Assembly (NCBI GenBank): GCA_013812655.1
Contig: JACCTC010000237.1
Coordinates: 33,251 to 97,250 of the forward strand
DNA length: 64,000 bases
Reading direction: 5' to 3'
Source of the DNA: Deltaproteobacteria bacterium
GTDB taxonomy: Bacteria; Myxococcota_A; Polyangia; Haliangiales; Haliangiaceae
In this document: piece by piece, positions 16,775 through 27,300 of the stretch
Position numbering within the stretch: position 1 is the stretch's first letter
Layout of the letters: the number at the start of each line of letters is the position of its first letter
Notes under the pieces: generated by a model
Told to the model about the DNA's origin: nothing
Databases searched by the model: none
What the model saw: the letters and a program-made list of their open reading frames with translations, nothing else
Position numbers and translations under genes: made by a program

Positions 16775-18804
16775 GCCCGCACCGGCCAGTGCACGCGCAC
16801 GGTGGTTCCATTCGCGGGCGAGCTATCGAGCTCGATTTCTGCGTCATGTGATCGGACGAGCTGGGCGACCACCCACAACCCGAGGCCGGTGCCACGTCCG
16901 CGCTTCTTGGTCGTGAAGAATGGGTCGAACACCTGCTTCTGGATCTCGCGCGGAATCCCGTGGCCATCGTCCCCGATCTCGAGCGTGACGCTCCGGCTCG
17001 ACGAATGCGCACGCAGCCACACGTTCCCGCCCCGCGGGCAGGCATCGAACGCGTTCAGCATCAGGTTGACGATGATCTGCTGCACTTGATCCGGATCGGC
17101 GTAGAGCGTCGTGCGGTCGTCCACGTCGACGTGAAGGCTGATGTCTCGCTTCGACGCCTGTGGCGCCAGCAAGTTCTTCACCGCATGCAGTGCCTGCGCC
17201 AGGTCGACTTGCTGCATCGTCGCCGGACTGGGGCGCACGTAGTCGAGCAGCTGCCGGATCAGGCGGGTGACGCGGTCGATCTGATCGATCACCACCCGCT
17301 GGTTGTCGGCATCTTGATGCTCGTTGCCGAGGTGCGAAAGCGACAGCTCGGCACGGCCGCGAGCCACGTTGAGGGGGGTCCCGACCTCGTGCGCGATTCC
17401 GGCGGCCAGCTGTCCCGCGGTGACGAGCTTCTCCGAATGCAGCAGCCGCTCCTCGATCCGGCACAGCTCCGTGAGGTCATCGAAGACAAGCAACACGCTG
17501 ACGTCGCCGATTCCGCGCGCGAGTGGGATCGCGTGGATGTTCAGTGATGCTTCGCGACCGAGCAGGGCGACGCGTTCGCGATGCAGGGACTGTGGCTGGC
17601 CTGTCTCGAGCGCGCGTTCCACGAGGTTCACCACGAGCGAGACATCATCGGTAGGTGCGCTGTCGAACGCGTCGACAAGCTGCTGGCCGACCACGTCGTG
17701 CCCCAGCCGTTCTGCGAGCCAGCGGTTCACGCTCGTGATGCGGCGGTGCTCGGACAAGGCGACGACGCCACTCGGGATGTGATCGAGGATCTTCTCGGCC
17801 TTCTCGGTCAGGTGCGCGAGGTGGTCCATGTGCTGCACGCGTTCGCGTAGCGCCCGGGCGCGGAACATGTTGCGCAGGACGTACGCGGCGGCCGACAGCA
17901 ACAATGCGAGAACAAGCGCACTGCCGACCACGACGCGTCGGACGATCGTCTGTTCCTGCGTCTGCAAACCTCGCGTGGACGACACCACGAGCAACGTCCA
18001 CGGCGCCTGGTTGTTGACGACGAGCGGGACACCGATCACGACGGCGCGCGTGGTGGGGAGCCCGATCCCGCGCGCGAGGCTGTCGTCGAGAATTCCCGTC
18101 GAGCTGGTGCCGGTCGCGATGGCGGCAAGCAATGGTCCGAAGACATCTGGGCGGTCGCGCACGAGCGCCGCCAGGGCGCGATCGCTGACGCCAGCGGTGG
18201 CGCCGCGCGCGTCGATGATCAACGTGCGAGTCATCGGGTCACGCTGGAGCTTCATGCGCGCGAGCAGGACCGCGGTATCGACGACGGCCGCGACCGCCGG
18301 ACCATGATCCTTCGGACGCCATGCGAAGACTCGATACCAGGCGCCCGGTTCGGCAGGTGCGATGTACGCGCTGGAAACATGGAGCCTGCCGGGCTCTCGC
18401 TCGGCGATGGCCAGCTGGCGCTCCACGATCGAGTCCGCCTGTTCGGTCACGCGCGCGGGCGCATCGAGGGCCGTCACCTTCGTTGTCTCCCCGTCGTCGG
18501 TTCGCGCGTACATGACGATGTACTCGCGCTTGATCGTCGCGATCGCGTGCAGCTCGCGCGCTGCGACCATCGGGGACTCCGCACTCTGGAGCAGCGTCGA
18601 TGCCAGATCGAGATCGTCGCCGAGATCTGACACTTCGCCGGCAACGCCGCGAGCCGCTTCCTCGATCCCGTGCTGGCGTTCCTCGGCGTATCGCGCGAAC
18701 AGCGCAGCGCGATCGCGCTCGAGGACCCGCTGTCCCATCAAGACGAGGACCGTCAGCGACGTCACGAGCGCCGCGCTGACCAGGATGAAGGGCCGGCGAG
18801 CCAT
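16771..18804 (-). CDS. Membrane sensor histidine kinase (NtrB-like partner)
   Basis: This 677-residue kinase has a first membrane helix (about residues 7-24), a ~265-residue periplasmic sensor that looks like a dCache-type domain, and a second helix (about 291-312). A PAS-like segment around residues 335-450 follows. The dimerisation domain has LAAGIAHEVGTPLNVARG with H472, and the ATPase domain has NLMLNAFDACP, IGDDGHGIP and GRGTGLGLWVVAQ. The A-H-E-V-G-T-P form is typical of kinases paired with NtrC-type regulators. It overlaps the NtrC-type gene by four bases. The ligand is unknown. A copy of the heptad element lies 50 bases upstream of its start. Confidence 0.92.
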   Translation of the reverse strand: MARRPFILVSAALVTSLTVLVLMGQRVLERDRAALFARYAEERQHGIEEAARGVAGEVSDLGDDLDLASTLLQSAESPMVAARELHAIATIKREYIVMYARTDDGETTKVTALDAPARVTEQADSIVERQLAIAEREPGRLHVSSAYIAPAEPGAWYRVFAWRPKDHGPAVAAVVDTAVLLARMKLQRDPMTRTLIIDARGATAGVSDRALAALVRDRPDVFGPLLAAIATGTSSTGILDDSLARGIGLPTTRAVVIGVPLVVNNQAPWTLLVVSSTRGLQTQEQTIVRRVVVGSALVLALLLSAAAYVLRNMFRARALRERVQHMDHLAHLTEKAEKILDHIPSGVVALSEHRRITSVNRWLAERLGHDVVGQQLVDAFDSAPTDDVSLVVNLVERALETGQPQSLHRERVALLGREASLNIHAIPLARGIGDVSVLLVFDDLTELCRIEERLLHSEKLVTAGQLAAGIAHEVGTPLNVARGRAELSLSHLGNEHQDADNQRVVIDQIDRVTRLIRQLLDYVRPSPATMQQVDLAQALHAVKNLLAPQASKRDISLHVDVDDRTTLYADPDQVQQIIVNLMLNAFDACPRGGNVWLRAHSSSRSVTLEIGDDGHGIPREIQKQVFDPFFTTKKRGRGTGLGLWVVAQLVRSHDAEIELDSSPANGTTVRVHWPVRA

Positions 18805-18854
18805 CTCCGCCGGGGTGTACCACCTGAATCGTTACGGGAACGGGCGGAAGCGAG

Positions 18855-18889
18855 TCTTGCAGAATGCCACGCCTGCGTTGCAAGTTGCG
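18855..18889 (-). repeat. Heptad element copy 1
   Basis: This 35-base intergenic element reads on the minus strand as five 7-base units: CGCAACT, TGCAACG, CAGGCGT, GGCATTC, TGCAAGA. Counted with two flanking bases on each side it matches copy 2 at 33 of 39 positions, and the outer units recur in copies 3 and 4. It sits 50 bases upstream of the sensor-kinase gene that reads leftward. It has no coding potential. Confidence 0.7.
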
Positions 18890-18939
18890 TCGCCTTGCGG
18901 AGCTCACCGCACGTCGGTACCTACGCCGCCCGACGTGCC

Positions 18940-19545
18940 TCAGACCTTGTGACCGTGCTCCTTGGCCCACGCGCGCGCGTCCGCGGCCATCACCTTGAAC
19001 GCCGCGACGTTCTTCGCGCCCCACGTCGAGCGGCTGTCGCGAAGGTTGAGCGGCGGGCTCCACTTCTTGAGCACGGCGACCTCGATGTCGCCGAGCGACG
19101 CGCACTCGGACGGTTTCGGCCACGCCGCGATCTGGAGGTGCGCGGTCATCCATGCGGTGAGCGCCGCATCGTGCTCCTCGCTCAGCGTGAAGTACTCGAA
19201 CTTCTCGGGGCGCGTCTGGTTGCGGGGCAGCCCGCGCAAACCGAGCTGGTCGCGCAGCAGCGCCCCCAATCCGCGACGTACTGCCGACTGGCCGGCACGC
19301 CCGCGAAAGTGCAGCTCGAGCTCGCGCGTGACCAGGTTGTCATCGGCCTTGCCGACGTAGAGCGCGGTCTTCGCGGATGCCGCGCCGAGCCCGAGCTCGA
19401 GCCAGCTCGCGGCATCGCCGTAGATCGCGTACAGCCCGGGGCCATCCGCAACATTGTCGGCCGCCGGCACGCCGTACGTGCGTCCAGACAGGGCGGTCAG
19501 CGCGCTCGTGATCATCTCCGCATCGGGTTCGGCCATCGCGATCAT
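18940..19545 (-). CDS. Stand-alone GIY-YIG-like protein
   Basis: This 201-residue protein has the GIY-YIG fold core, GLYAIYGD followed about 20 residues later by ALYVGKADDNLVTRELELHF, which resembles the two motif strands and helix of the nuclease family. Positions corresponding to catalytic Arg and Glu are plausible (TREL and a later Glu) but not certain. There is no UvrC, homing-endonuclease or restriction context. The start is uncertain; ATG at 19545 or 19536 avoids overlap with the divergent gene at 19609. It could be a DNA-repair or nucleic-acid enzyme of unknown target. Confidence 0.7.
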   Translation of the reverse strand: MIAMAEPDAEMITSALTALSGRTYGVPAADNVADGPGLYAIYGDAASWLELGLGAASAKTALYVGKADDNLVTRELELHFRGRAGQSAVRRGLGALLRDQLGLRGLPRNQTRPEKFEYFTLSEEHDAALTAWMTAHLQIAAWPKPSECASLGDIEVAVLKKWSPPLNLRDSRSTWGAKNVAAFKVMAADARAWAKEHGHKV

Positions 19546-19608
19546 CGTCGCCGACCCGGTCGCGGCGTGCACCAGATCCGCGTGCCTGTTGTACGGTGAG
19601 TCCACGCC

Positions 19609-20286
19609 ATGACCGCCCAACGCATCCTCGACGAGGTCCACTCGCTCGCGCGCGTCGGCGCACTCGAGGCGGAGCCACAGCGCTATGCGGCGGCGCTCGA
19701 GGCCGAGGTCCCGGAGGCGACCACGCTCGCCGAGCTCGAGGCGCGCGATGCCATGCTGGCCTCAGCGCTCGGGCAGCTCGACGCGATGATCAGCCGCGTG
19801 ATGCGGCTGCGGCTCGAGCACGCACTCGCGATGGATTCGTCGATCGGGCCGCCGACGCGCCAGGTGTTCGCGACGACGATCGTCGGGTACGCGAACAACC
19901 TGACGCTGCTCACCGAGCGCGCTCGCAGCGTCGCGGCGCGGGGCGGGGCGGCCGATCCCGATCAGGTCGCGACGCTTGTCGACGACGCCGCACGCTCGAC
20001 GCTCGCGCTTCGCGATGCGGTCCGTGCCGGCGTGCTCGCGCTGATCGCCGCACGCGCGGCTGCCATCGTCCCCGACGCCGATCGCCACGCGCGAGATCGC
20101 AAGCTCGACGATGCGCAGCGCCGCCGCTGGAGCGCCGCCCGCCGCGAGCTCGAGGCGATCGCCGCCGAACCGCACCGCGTGACCAGCGCACCGCTGCCAA
20201 CCAGGCTCGCCGCGTGGCCAGAGCAGCTCGACGACGCGCCGCCCGAGCCCGAGGTCACCTTCGCCGACATGATCGAGCTCGACTGA
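19609..20286 (+). CDS. Helical protein of unknown function
   Basis: This 225-residue protein is rich in Ala, Arg, Glu and Leu and almost entirely helical by composition. It has no signal, membrane segment or recognisable motif. It begins 63 bases from the divergent GIY-YIG gene, suggesting a shared regulatory region. The ending EVTFADMIELD is acidic. The family is not recognised. Confidence 0.7.
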   Translation: MTAQRILDEVHSLARVGALEAEPQRYAAALEAEVPEATTLAELEARDAMLASALGQLDAMISRVMRLRLEHALAMDSSIGPPTRQVFATTIVGYANNLTLLTERARSVAARGGAADPDQVATLVDDAARSTLALRDAVRAGVLALIAARAAAIVPDADRHARDRKLDDAQRRRWSAARRELEAIAAEPHRVTSAPLPTRLAAWPEQLDDAPPEPEVTFADMIELD

Positions 20287-20346
20287 CCCGATAGCAGCGA
20301 CGCCGCCTTGGGATGCCTGCGTCCGCCACCTGGCAGCCCGACGGTG

Positions 20347-20381
20347 TCTTGCAGAACGCCAGCCCGACCTTGCAAGTTGCG
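20347..20381 (-). repeat. Heptad element copy 2
   Basis: The minus-strand units are CGCAACT, TGCAAGG, TCGGGCT, GGCGTTC, TGCAAGA. It lies in the 265-base gap before the small gene at 20552 and is followed by an adjacent 14-base palindrome. It shares first, fourth and last units with copy 1. Confidence 0.7.
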
Positions 20382-20388
20382 TCGTTCT

Positions 20389-20402
20389 CGCTGAATTCAG
20401 CG
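20389..20402. promoter_or_regulatory. 14-bp perfect palindrome next to heptad copy 2
   Basis: CGCTGAATTCAGCG is its own reverse complement. It is seven bases from heptad copy 2 and 150 bases upstream of the small gene at 20552. It could be an operator or a small stem; no T-run follows. Confidence 0.35.
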
Positions 20403-20551
20403 GGTGGATGCCGGCATGACACGTGCTGCTCGCCGCCGGGATGAGCCTCGCAGCGATCTTGCGACGATGCGAGGCCTTCGCACGGAGTGCCATGAAGGCG
20501 ACGCCCGAGAGCGCGATGGAAACGCATTGGGTGGGTGATGGAGGAAATGAC

Positions 20552-20749
20552 GTGAATCAGTTGCTCGGTCTTCGGGTGTTTTCCGCCACGCTTGCACGAC
20601 GTCGATCCGAGCTCGGCGACGGGATCACGAGCTGGATCCGCGCAAATCCTGATCTGGAGCTCGTCGACAAGATCGTGCTGCAGTCCTCCGACGCGGAGTT
20701 CCACTGCCTGTCGATCGTCGTGTTCTTCCGCTATCGCGCGGCGGTGTGA
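20552..20749 (+). CDS. Small protein of unknown function
   Basis: This 65-residue protein contains LGDGITSWIRANPDLE followed by VDKIVLQSSDAEFHCLSIVVFF. The alternating pattern suggests a compact alpha/beta domain. The GTG start is well supported by GGAGG seven bases upstream; earlier in-frame ATGs lack such a site. Its stop is four bases before the next gene, so the pair is probably an operon. The family is not identified. Confidence 0.65.
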   Translation: MNQLLGLRVFSATLARRRSELGDGITSWIRANPDLELVDKIVLQSSDAEFHCLSIVVFFRYRAAV

Positions 20750-20753
20750 TCAC

Positions 20754-21650
20754 ATGAGCCGGGTCACGGTGGAGATTTGCTCGCGAACGTTCGCGTATCC
20801 GTCCGAGTGCCCGTGTTGCGGATCGGTGCCGGATAGCGAGGTGCCGATCCAGTTCAAAGCAAGCAATCGCACCATTGCTGCGAACACCGTGCGAGAGCTC
20901 CTGTTCCCGTACTGCAGCCGCTGCGTCGGGCACGTGCGCATCTGGGAGACCGGCTCGATGGCCTCCTCTGTGATCATGCTGACGGGCATCAGCGGCGGAA
21001 TCGTGATCGCACTCTCACAGACCGCGCTTGGGGGACTGCTGGTCTTCGGTGCGGCCCTCGTCGCGGCGGTCATCGTGACGTCCATCATGCAATCGCGAGC
21101 GCGGTCGCATTGCTTGCCCTCGTGCGCGAGTGGTGCCAAGGCGGTCGTGTTCTACGGCTGGTCGGGCAGCACGAACACGTTCGCGTTCGAGTCGGCCGCC
21201 TACACGGCGCGGTTCGCCGAACAGAACGCGACCAAGTTGGCTAGCGTGGACCCAGGCCTCCGGCACCTGCTCGAGGCGCACAAGGTCGCGCGGCTCCAGG
21301 TGCCGACACCTGCGAGTGCCACGAGAACCGTTCCTCCGCCACGCGACCTCAAGCAGTGGCTCGCTCACCTCGACCACCAACCCACCCGTGTCTCGCGTCG
21401 GATCGCGTTCGGTCGCGCGCTCGACGTCGTCTCCGATCCAGACGAGCGGGCTACCCTCGTCCACGTCGTGTGTAGCGCGGAGCTGGCACCGATCTTCGCG
21501 CGGATCGACGGTGTGGCCTCGTCAACCCGCCGCCGGGAGCTGCAGCGCGCGCTCTCCGACGTTCGTGCGGACAACATCCCCGAGGAGCTGCGCGAAGCCG
21601 AGCTCGTCGATCTCGACCGTCGGATCCGATCGACACTGCCGCCCATGTGA
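20754..21650 (+). CDS. Zinc-ribbon membrane protein of unknown function
   Basis: This 298-residue protein starts MSRVTVEICSRTFAYPSECPCCGS. The CPCC and YCSRC pairs could form one N-terminal zinc ribbon. Two adjacent hydrophobic helices follow at about residues 65-105. The C-terminal part is soluble, mostly helical and rich in Arg and Ala. The ATG at 20754 is used because the upstream in-frame segment overlaps the small gene at 20552-20749. It forms an apparent operon with that gene. Confidence 0.7.
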   Translation: MSRVTVEICSRTFAYPSECPCCGSVPDSEVPIQFKASNRTIAANTVRELLFPYCSRCVGHVRIWETGSMASSVIMLTGISGGIVIALSQTALGGLLVFGAALVAAVIVTSIMQSRARSHCLPSCASGAKAVVFYGWSGSTNTFAFESAAYTARFAEQNATKLASVDPGLRHLLEAHKVARLQVPTPASATRTVPPPRDLKQWLAHLDHQPTRVSRRIAFGRALDVVSDPDERATLVHVVCSAELAPIFARIDGVASSTRRRELQRALSDVRADNIPEELREAELVDLDRRIRSTLPPM

Positions 21651-21684
21651 CCGGAACAGACTTGCCGGATGCTAGGCTGCGTCG

Positions 21685-22659
21685 GTGCCGGCACTCGGTC
21701 TCGATATCGGGCAGCTGCTCTTCGGCCTCGTGTTCCTCTATTTCGGCGCGGAGTGGCTGGTCAGCGGCGCCGCGGGCCTTGCCAGCTCGCTCGGGATTCG
21801 CCCCCTGATCATCGGCCTCACGATCGTCGCGTACGGGACGTCGTCGCCGGAGCTAGTGGTCGGGATCAGTGCGGGCCTGCGCGATCAGGGTGCGCTCGCG
21901 CTCGGTAACGTGATCGGCTCCAACATCGCAAACCTCGGTCTCATCCTCGCGGTCGCGGCGCTCATCAAGGCACCCGTCGTCGACAGGCAGATCGTCGTGA
22001 GGGAAGTGCCGGTCCTGTTCGTGGCGACCGCGCTCGTTCCGCTGATCATGCTCGATGGTCAAGTCTCCACGACCGAAGCCGCGGGGCTGCTGGCATTCGC
22101 CGTCGGATACACCGCGTGGATGATCATCAGCTCGCGGCGAGGCACCGCAGTCGAGGTTGCCGAGGTGGCCGCCGATGCGGCAACGGCTGGAGGATTAGCG
22201 CCGCAGCGCAGCCGCGCAAGGCTGGTGCTGCTAACGCTGACGGGGCTCGCGCTACTCGTCGGTGGCGGCCACCTGCTGGTCACCGGTGCGGTGGGCATCG
22301 CGAAGGTTGCGGGGCTGAGCGATCAGGTGATCGGGTTGACGATCGTCGCGATCGGGACGTCGCTGCCGGAGCTGGCGACCTCGGTCATCGCGGCGATGCG
22401 TGGCCACGGAGAGATCGCGGTCGGCAACGTCGTCGGCTCCAACATCTTCAACGTGCTGTTGATCCTCGGCGCCTCGGGTTTGGCGGGGAACATCGAGGCG
22501 CCGATCGGAAGCCTGGTGATGGAGATCATGGCGCTCGGCGCGATGACGTTGCTCGCAACCATCGCGATGGCGACCCGGCGGACCATCGGCCGCACCGAGG
22601 CGGTGGCTCTATTGCTCGGATACGTCGTGTTTCTCTCGCTCCTGGCCCTGCGGTTGTGA
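21685..22659 (+). CDS. CaCA-family calcium/sodium exchanger
   Basis: This 324-residue inner-membrane protein has two homologous halves of about five helices each, typical of YrbG-type exchangers. The alpha-repeats are [18 protein letters not shown] with [15 protein letters not shown], and [18 protein letters not shown] with [15 protein letters not shown]. The Glu residues in GTSxPEL coordinate the transported cation. It exchanges Ca2+ for Na+ or H+ across the inner membrane. The start is a GTG. There is no partner gene. Confidence 0.92.
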   Translation: MPALGLDIGQLLFGLVFLYFGAEWLVSGAAGLASSLGIRPLIIGLTIVAYGTSSPELVVGISAGLRDQGALALGNVIGSNIANLGLILAVAALIKAPVVDRQIVVREVPVLFVATALVPLIMLDGQVSTTEAAGLLAFAVGYTAWMIISSRRGTAVEVAEVAADAATAGGLAPQRSRARLVLLTLTGLALLVGGGHLLVTGAVGIAKVAGLSDQVIGLTIVAIGTSLPELATSVIAAMRGHGEIAVGNVVGSNIFNVLLILGASGLAGNIEAPIGSLVMEIMALGAMTLLATIAMATRRTIGRTEAVALLLGYVVFLSLLALRL

Positions 22660-22681
22660 CCTCGACGACTCGGGCATCGGG

Positions 22682-23224
22682 CTAAACTGCGGCGGCGACA
22701 GCGAGGTCGGGCGCCTGCGCCGGCGCGACCTTGCCCCACCGCATCGGACCCGCGCGACGCTCGACCTCGGCGCGTAGCTCGGGCGAGAGACCGAGCGCGA
22801 ACGCGACCTCGGCGACGAGGAACAGCGGTCCGTCGAGCAGGCCGCGCATGTCGTCGACGAACGCGGGCTTCTTGCCCTCGAAGTAGTGACCGAGGAACTG
22901 CAGCGCCCAGCCGCCGACGAACAGGCTGGCCGCCGTGCCGGCCCAGATCGGCAACGGCATCGCCGCGATCGCGGTGCCGAGCGCGCAGGTCGTGCCGAGC
23001 ACCGCACCCATCGCCGCGCCGTAGCTCGGATCGATCGCGCGGTAGTACTTGGTTGCGAGCCCGGTCGCCGCGACGGCAGCGTTGAGCGGACCGATGCCGA
23101 TGCGCGCGAGCGTTGCTTGCGTGCCGATCAGGATCATCGGGATGCCCACGAAGTGCGTCGCGACGTTGCGTCGGTCGCGGTGGTACTCGGCGTACGAGGC
23201 GAGACGGTCGAGGAGGGACGTCAT
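22682..23224 (-). CDS. Mpo1/DUF962-like membrane protein
   Basis: This 180-residue protein resembles the Mpo1/YGL010w (DUF962) family, whose yeast member is an Fe(II) dioxygenase acting on 2-hydroxy fatty acids. Visible marks are YAEYHRDRRNVATHFVGIP near the start and LQFLGHYFEGKKPAFVDD later; the His residues in these segments match the metal-binding set. Several hydrophobic stretches are consistent with a membrane location. It could shorten hydroxylated fatty acids, but substrate data are lacking. Confidence 0.82.
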   Translation of the reverse strand: MTSLLDRLASYAEYHRDRRNVATHFVGIPMILIGTQATLARIGIGPLNAAVAATGLATKYYRAIDPSYGAAMGAVLGTTCALGTAIAAMPLPIWAGTAASLFVGGWALQFLGHYFEGKKPAFVDDMRGLLDGPLFLVAEVAFALGLSPELRAEVERRAGPMRWGKVAPAQAPDLAVAAAV

Positions 23225-23283
23225 GCGTCGAGCCTACTACGGCGGTCGACGGCGCCGGAGGCAATAACTTTGCGGGAGCGCGA

Positions 23284-24294
23284 TCACCAGCAGGTGTGAA
23301 ACGATTGCTCTTCGGCGGCGGTCGTCTTCGGGTTTCCGCCACCGCCACAGGCGGCGTACACCGCCTGGGCCTCGGTGCCGAGCTGGATCGCCAGGGTGAA
23401 CAGGGCGTCCTCGTCGAGCACGCCATCGAAGCGAGTGCGATAGCGCGGAAACGCCTTCCACTCGGCCGTGTTGAGCGTCGCGTACTGGCGCCAGCGCGGC
23501 ATCCCCCTGGCGATCGCGACGGCCTCGCGTGCCGCTTGCTGGCACTCGGCTTCCTTGCCGGCCGCTTGCAGCTGAGTCGCCTCGACGAGCCGATAGCGCA
23601 CGACGTTGAGCCCGTGCGCGGCGGAGTTGCCCATCGCCTCGCACGCCAGCTTGCCGCGCCCGCCGCAGCGATCGAGCGCACCGCGCTTCGACTTCGTGTA
23701 ATGCGAGACCGCCACGCACTGCAGCCGCTCCTTGGTCGCCGGATGCATGCTCGGCTTCCACTCGCCCATCACGCGCACGACATCGCCGCGCGCCAGCTCC
23801 GGCTTCAGCGCGGCGCTCGCGGCGGCCTCGACCTCGGCTTGCCACGTGCCCGACTTGTTGCCCTTCGGAAACCGTCCGCGGACGGCACGCACTGCGAGCT
23901 TCGCGCCGCCGATCTCGTCCGCGATCATGAAGGGGCCGTCGTCGGCGCGCTTGCAGACGAGGTGCGTGATCTCGACTGGACCCTTGAGCTTCGTACCCGC
24001 GCGCGGGTCCGCCGCCTCGACCGCATAGCAGCTCGGCAGGCACCGCGCCTCTGCAGGCTGCGCCGGCTTCTCGCACTTCGCCGCCAGCGCCGTCGCCTGC
24101 TCGTCCTCGAGCTCGCGATGCGCCGCGGACAGCTTGCTCCGCCGCACGCGCTCGGCCTCGGCACGCTCGGCCTCCACACGCTGCGCCTTCGCCGCACGCT
24201 CGGCTGCACTCGGGCCGTTGTTGGTGGTGGTCGTTGTCGAGCTCGTCGAGCCACAGCCGACAAGCCAGGCGAGCGTGAGCGCGGAGCGATACAT
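23284..24294 (-). CDS. Lipoprotein with Cys-rich domain
   Basis: This 336-residue protein has a lipoprotein signal ending LAWLVGCGS. Next is an Ala/Glu/Arg-rich coiled-coil stretch with heptad-like charge alternation (residues ~30-75), then a Cys-containing region (ARCLPSCYAV, ITHLVCKRAD) and a C-terminal helical part. There is no catalytic motif. It ends close to the Mpo1-like gene on the same strand and follows the helicase on the same strand with a 22-base gap. The family is not recognised. Confidence 0.72.
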   Translation of the reverse strand: MYRSALTLAWLVGCGSTSSTTTTTNNGPSAAERAAKAQRVEAERAEAERVRRSKLSAAHRELEDEQATALAAKCEKPAQPAEARCLPSCYAVEAADPRAGTKLKGPVEITHLVCKRADDGPFMIADEIGGAKLAVRAVRGRFPKGNKSGTWQAEVEAAASAALKPELARGDVVRVMGEWKPSMHPATKERLQCVAVSHYTKSKRGALDRCGGRGKLACEAMGNSAAHGLNVVRYRLVEATQLQAAGKEAECQQAAREAVAIARGMPRWRQYATLNTAEWKAFPRYRTRFDGVLDEDALFTLAIQLGTEAQAVYAACGGGGNPKTTAAEEQSFHTCW

Positions 24295-24316
24295 GGGAAG
24301 CGGCGCCTACGATACG

Positions 24317-27300
24317 TCAGCGCGTCAGCCGCGACCAGACGTCCTGCAGGCGCTGCGCGGACACCGGCACTGCTGCCTTGAGCTCGGGTGCGAAGATCTG
24401 CACGCGGAACTCCTCGATGAGCCAGCCGAGCTCCTCGAGCTCGGGGACGCGATGGCCACGGGCGTCGAGCTCGTCGCGCTTCTTCTGATAGCTCTGCCAG
24501 AACGGAGTGACCTGCGTGGCCTTCTGCAGATCCTTCTGCGGATCGTGCGACAGCCGCTGCAGCCGTACGAGGATCGCCTTGAGATAGCGCGTGATGTGGC
24601 CGAGCCGGCTGACCGGCGTGATCCGCATCAGATCAGCCGGCACCAGGTAACGCAGCTGGCTCCCGATGTCCTCGATCGCGGTGCGCGTCGGGCCCGGTCG
24701 GCCGGCGAGTGGCTTGAGCGCGGCGCGCACCTTGTCGAGCTCGACGCTCAGCTCGACAGCGGTGCGCCCGAGTTGCACGAGGACGCCAGGAAGCAGGCCG
24801 CGGCCGTCGGCGAGGCGCGCGGTGAAGGCCGGCTTCGTGCGCGGGAACGTGTCGGGATCCGTCAGCTGAAAGGCTTCATCGATCGCGCGCAGCACGATGT
24901 GTTTTCGCGACGGCTGTACCAGCGCTCCCGGCAGCTTCGCCTCGAGCTTCGCCAGCGTCGTGTCGAGCTGCAGCAGGAATAGCCGGCGCAGGCCCTCGCG
25001 CGTCGCGGTGGCGGCGGCCGCTGCCGATTCGAGCAACCGGACGTCGACCGCGGTCTCGGTCTCGACGAGCGCGGGGTACGCGAGCAGCGTGCGACCGCCA
25101 ACCTCGAGCGTCACCGAGATGGGGAGGGTGTCGAGGTCCCAGGACCTCAGGCCCGAGCGTTCGTACCGAGCACGCGGCGCACGCGCCCACAGCTCCTTCG
25201 CGCGGTGGCCGAGCGTGCGCTGCAGATCCGCGAGGTCCCGGCTCCCTGCGATCGTGCGCTCGTTGTCGTCGACGACGCGAAATGACAGCGCGAGGTGCGC
25301 GGGGATCGCGCGCAGATCCCAGGCATCGCGCGGCACGCGCTCGCCGGTGCGCTCCTGGATCGCGCGCTCGAGGGCGGGAAGCATCGGGCCGTCGAACGGG
25401 CGGACGGTGTTGGAGAGATGGCGCGCGAGGTCGTCGAGCGGCATCAGTGCCTTGCGCAGCGGCTTGGGGAGCGAGTCGAGCAGCGCGCGGATCTTGTCCT
25501 CGTGCCAGCCCGGAATGGTCCACGCGAGCACCTCTGGATCGAGCTGCGGCAACAGCGCGAGCGGCACCGACGCGATGATGCCGTCGTCATCCTCGCCGGG
25601 CTCGAAGCGATAGGTGAGGGACATCGTCGCGCCGCGCACCGTGAGCTGATCGGGGTAGCGCTCGGGCGATAGCTCTTGCGCCTCGTCGAGCAGGATGTCG
25701 GCGCGCGATAGCTCGAGGATCGTCGGCTCGCGTGCCTCGGCGTCGCGGCGCCACAGCTCGAAGGTCTTGCCGCTGAAGACGTCGTCGGGGAGGCGCTGAT
25801 CGAAGAACGTCCACAGCGTGTTCTCGTCGGCGAGCATGTCGCTGCGCCGTGCCTTGTCACGCAGGTGCTGGACCTCGTCGAGCAGGCGGCGGTTGTGCGC
25901 CATGAAGGTCGCGCGTGTCGTGTACTCCTGGCGGACGAGCGCGTGGGTGATGAACAGCTCGCGGCACAGCGGCTGATCGAACGGCGCATACGACACCTTG
26001 CGATCCTTGACGATCGGCAGGCCGTAGAGCGTGACTTGCTCCTTCGCGACGACCTGCGCAGCCTTGAGCTCCCAGTGCGGGTCACCGTGGCTGCGCTTGC
26101 ACAGCGAACCGCCGGTCTTCTCGAGCCACGTCGGATCGATCTTGGCGACCGAGCGCGCGAACAGCTGCGAGGTCTCGACGAGCTCGGCGGCCATCACCCA
26201 CTGCGGCGGCTTGCGCGCGAGCCCCGACGACGGATGGAGCTGGAACCGAGTCTGGCGGGCACCCACGTAGATCCGTGACTCGACGTTCCACATCCCGATC
26301 TTGCTGAGGAGACCGGGCAGCAGTGCGCGATGGATCTGCTCGCCGGACGCCGGCTGTGCGTTGGGCGCGAACTCGAGCTCGCGCATCACGCGGACGATCT
26401 GCGCGTGGATGTCCTCCCATTCGCGCATCCGGTTGAACGACAGGAAGTTCTCGCGGCAGAGCTTGTAGAGCTGGTTCCTGGTGCTCCGCTCGCGCGCCTC
26501 CTGCCAGAACGTCCACAGCTTGAGGTAGCCCGCGAAGTCGCTGCCCTCGTCCTTGAACTTGCGGTGGGCCTCGTCGGCGCGCTGCTGCGCCGCGTGCGGG
26601 CGCTCGCGTGGATCCTGCAAGCCGAGCGCGGCGGCGATGATCACGACCTCGCGCAGCGCGCCCTCGTCGCGACCACCGAGGATCATCCGGCCCAGCCGCG
26701 GATCGAGGGGTAGCCGACCCAGCTGCTCGCCGAGGCGGGTCAGCCGGCCGTCCTCGGAGATCGCGCCGATCTCCTCGAGCACGCGATAGCCCTCGTCGAT
26801 CGCCCGCTTCTGCGGCGGATCGAGGAACGGGAAGCTCTCGATCTTGCCGAGGTCGAGCGCCTTCATCCGCAGGATCACGCCGGCGAGCCCGACGCGCTTG
26901 ATCTCCGGATCGGTATGCGCGGGACGCGCGGTGTAGTCCTGCTCCTCGTAGAGCCGGAAGCAGATACCGCTCTCGGTGCGCCCGCACCGGCCCTTGCGCT
27001 GATCGGCGCTCGCCTTCGAGACCGGCTCGACGTGCAGCTGGGTGACGCCGGTCCGCACGTTGTAGCGATTCATGCGCGCGACGCCGGTGTCGACGACGTA
27101 CACGATCCCGGGAATCGTCAGCGAGGTCTCGGCGACGTTGGTCGCCAGCACGACGCGCCGCTGCGGCGCCGACTGGAACACCCGCTGCTGTTCTGCCGCC
27201 GGCAGTCGTGCGTAGAGCGGCAGCAGCACGGTATGTGGCAGCGCTCGCTGCTCGAGCTCGGCGACGGCTTCACGGATCTCGCGCTCGCCCGGCAGAAATA

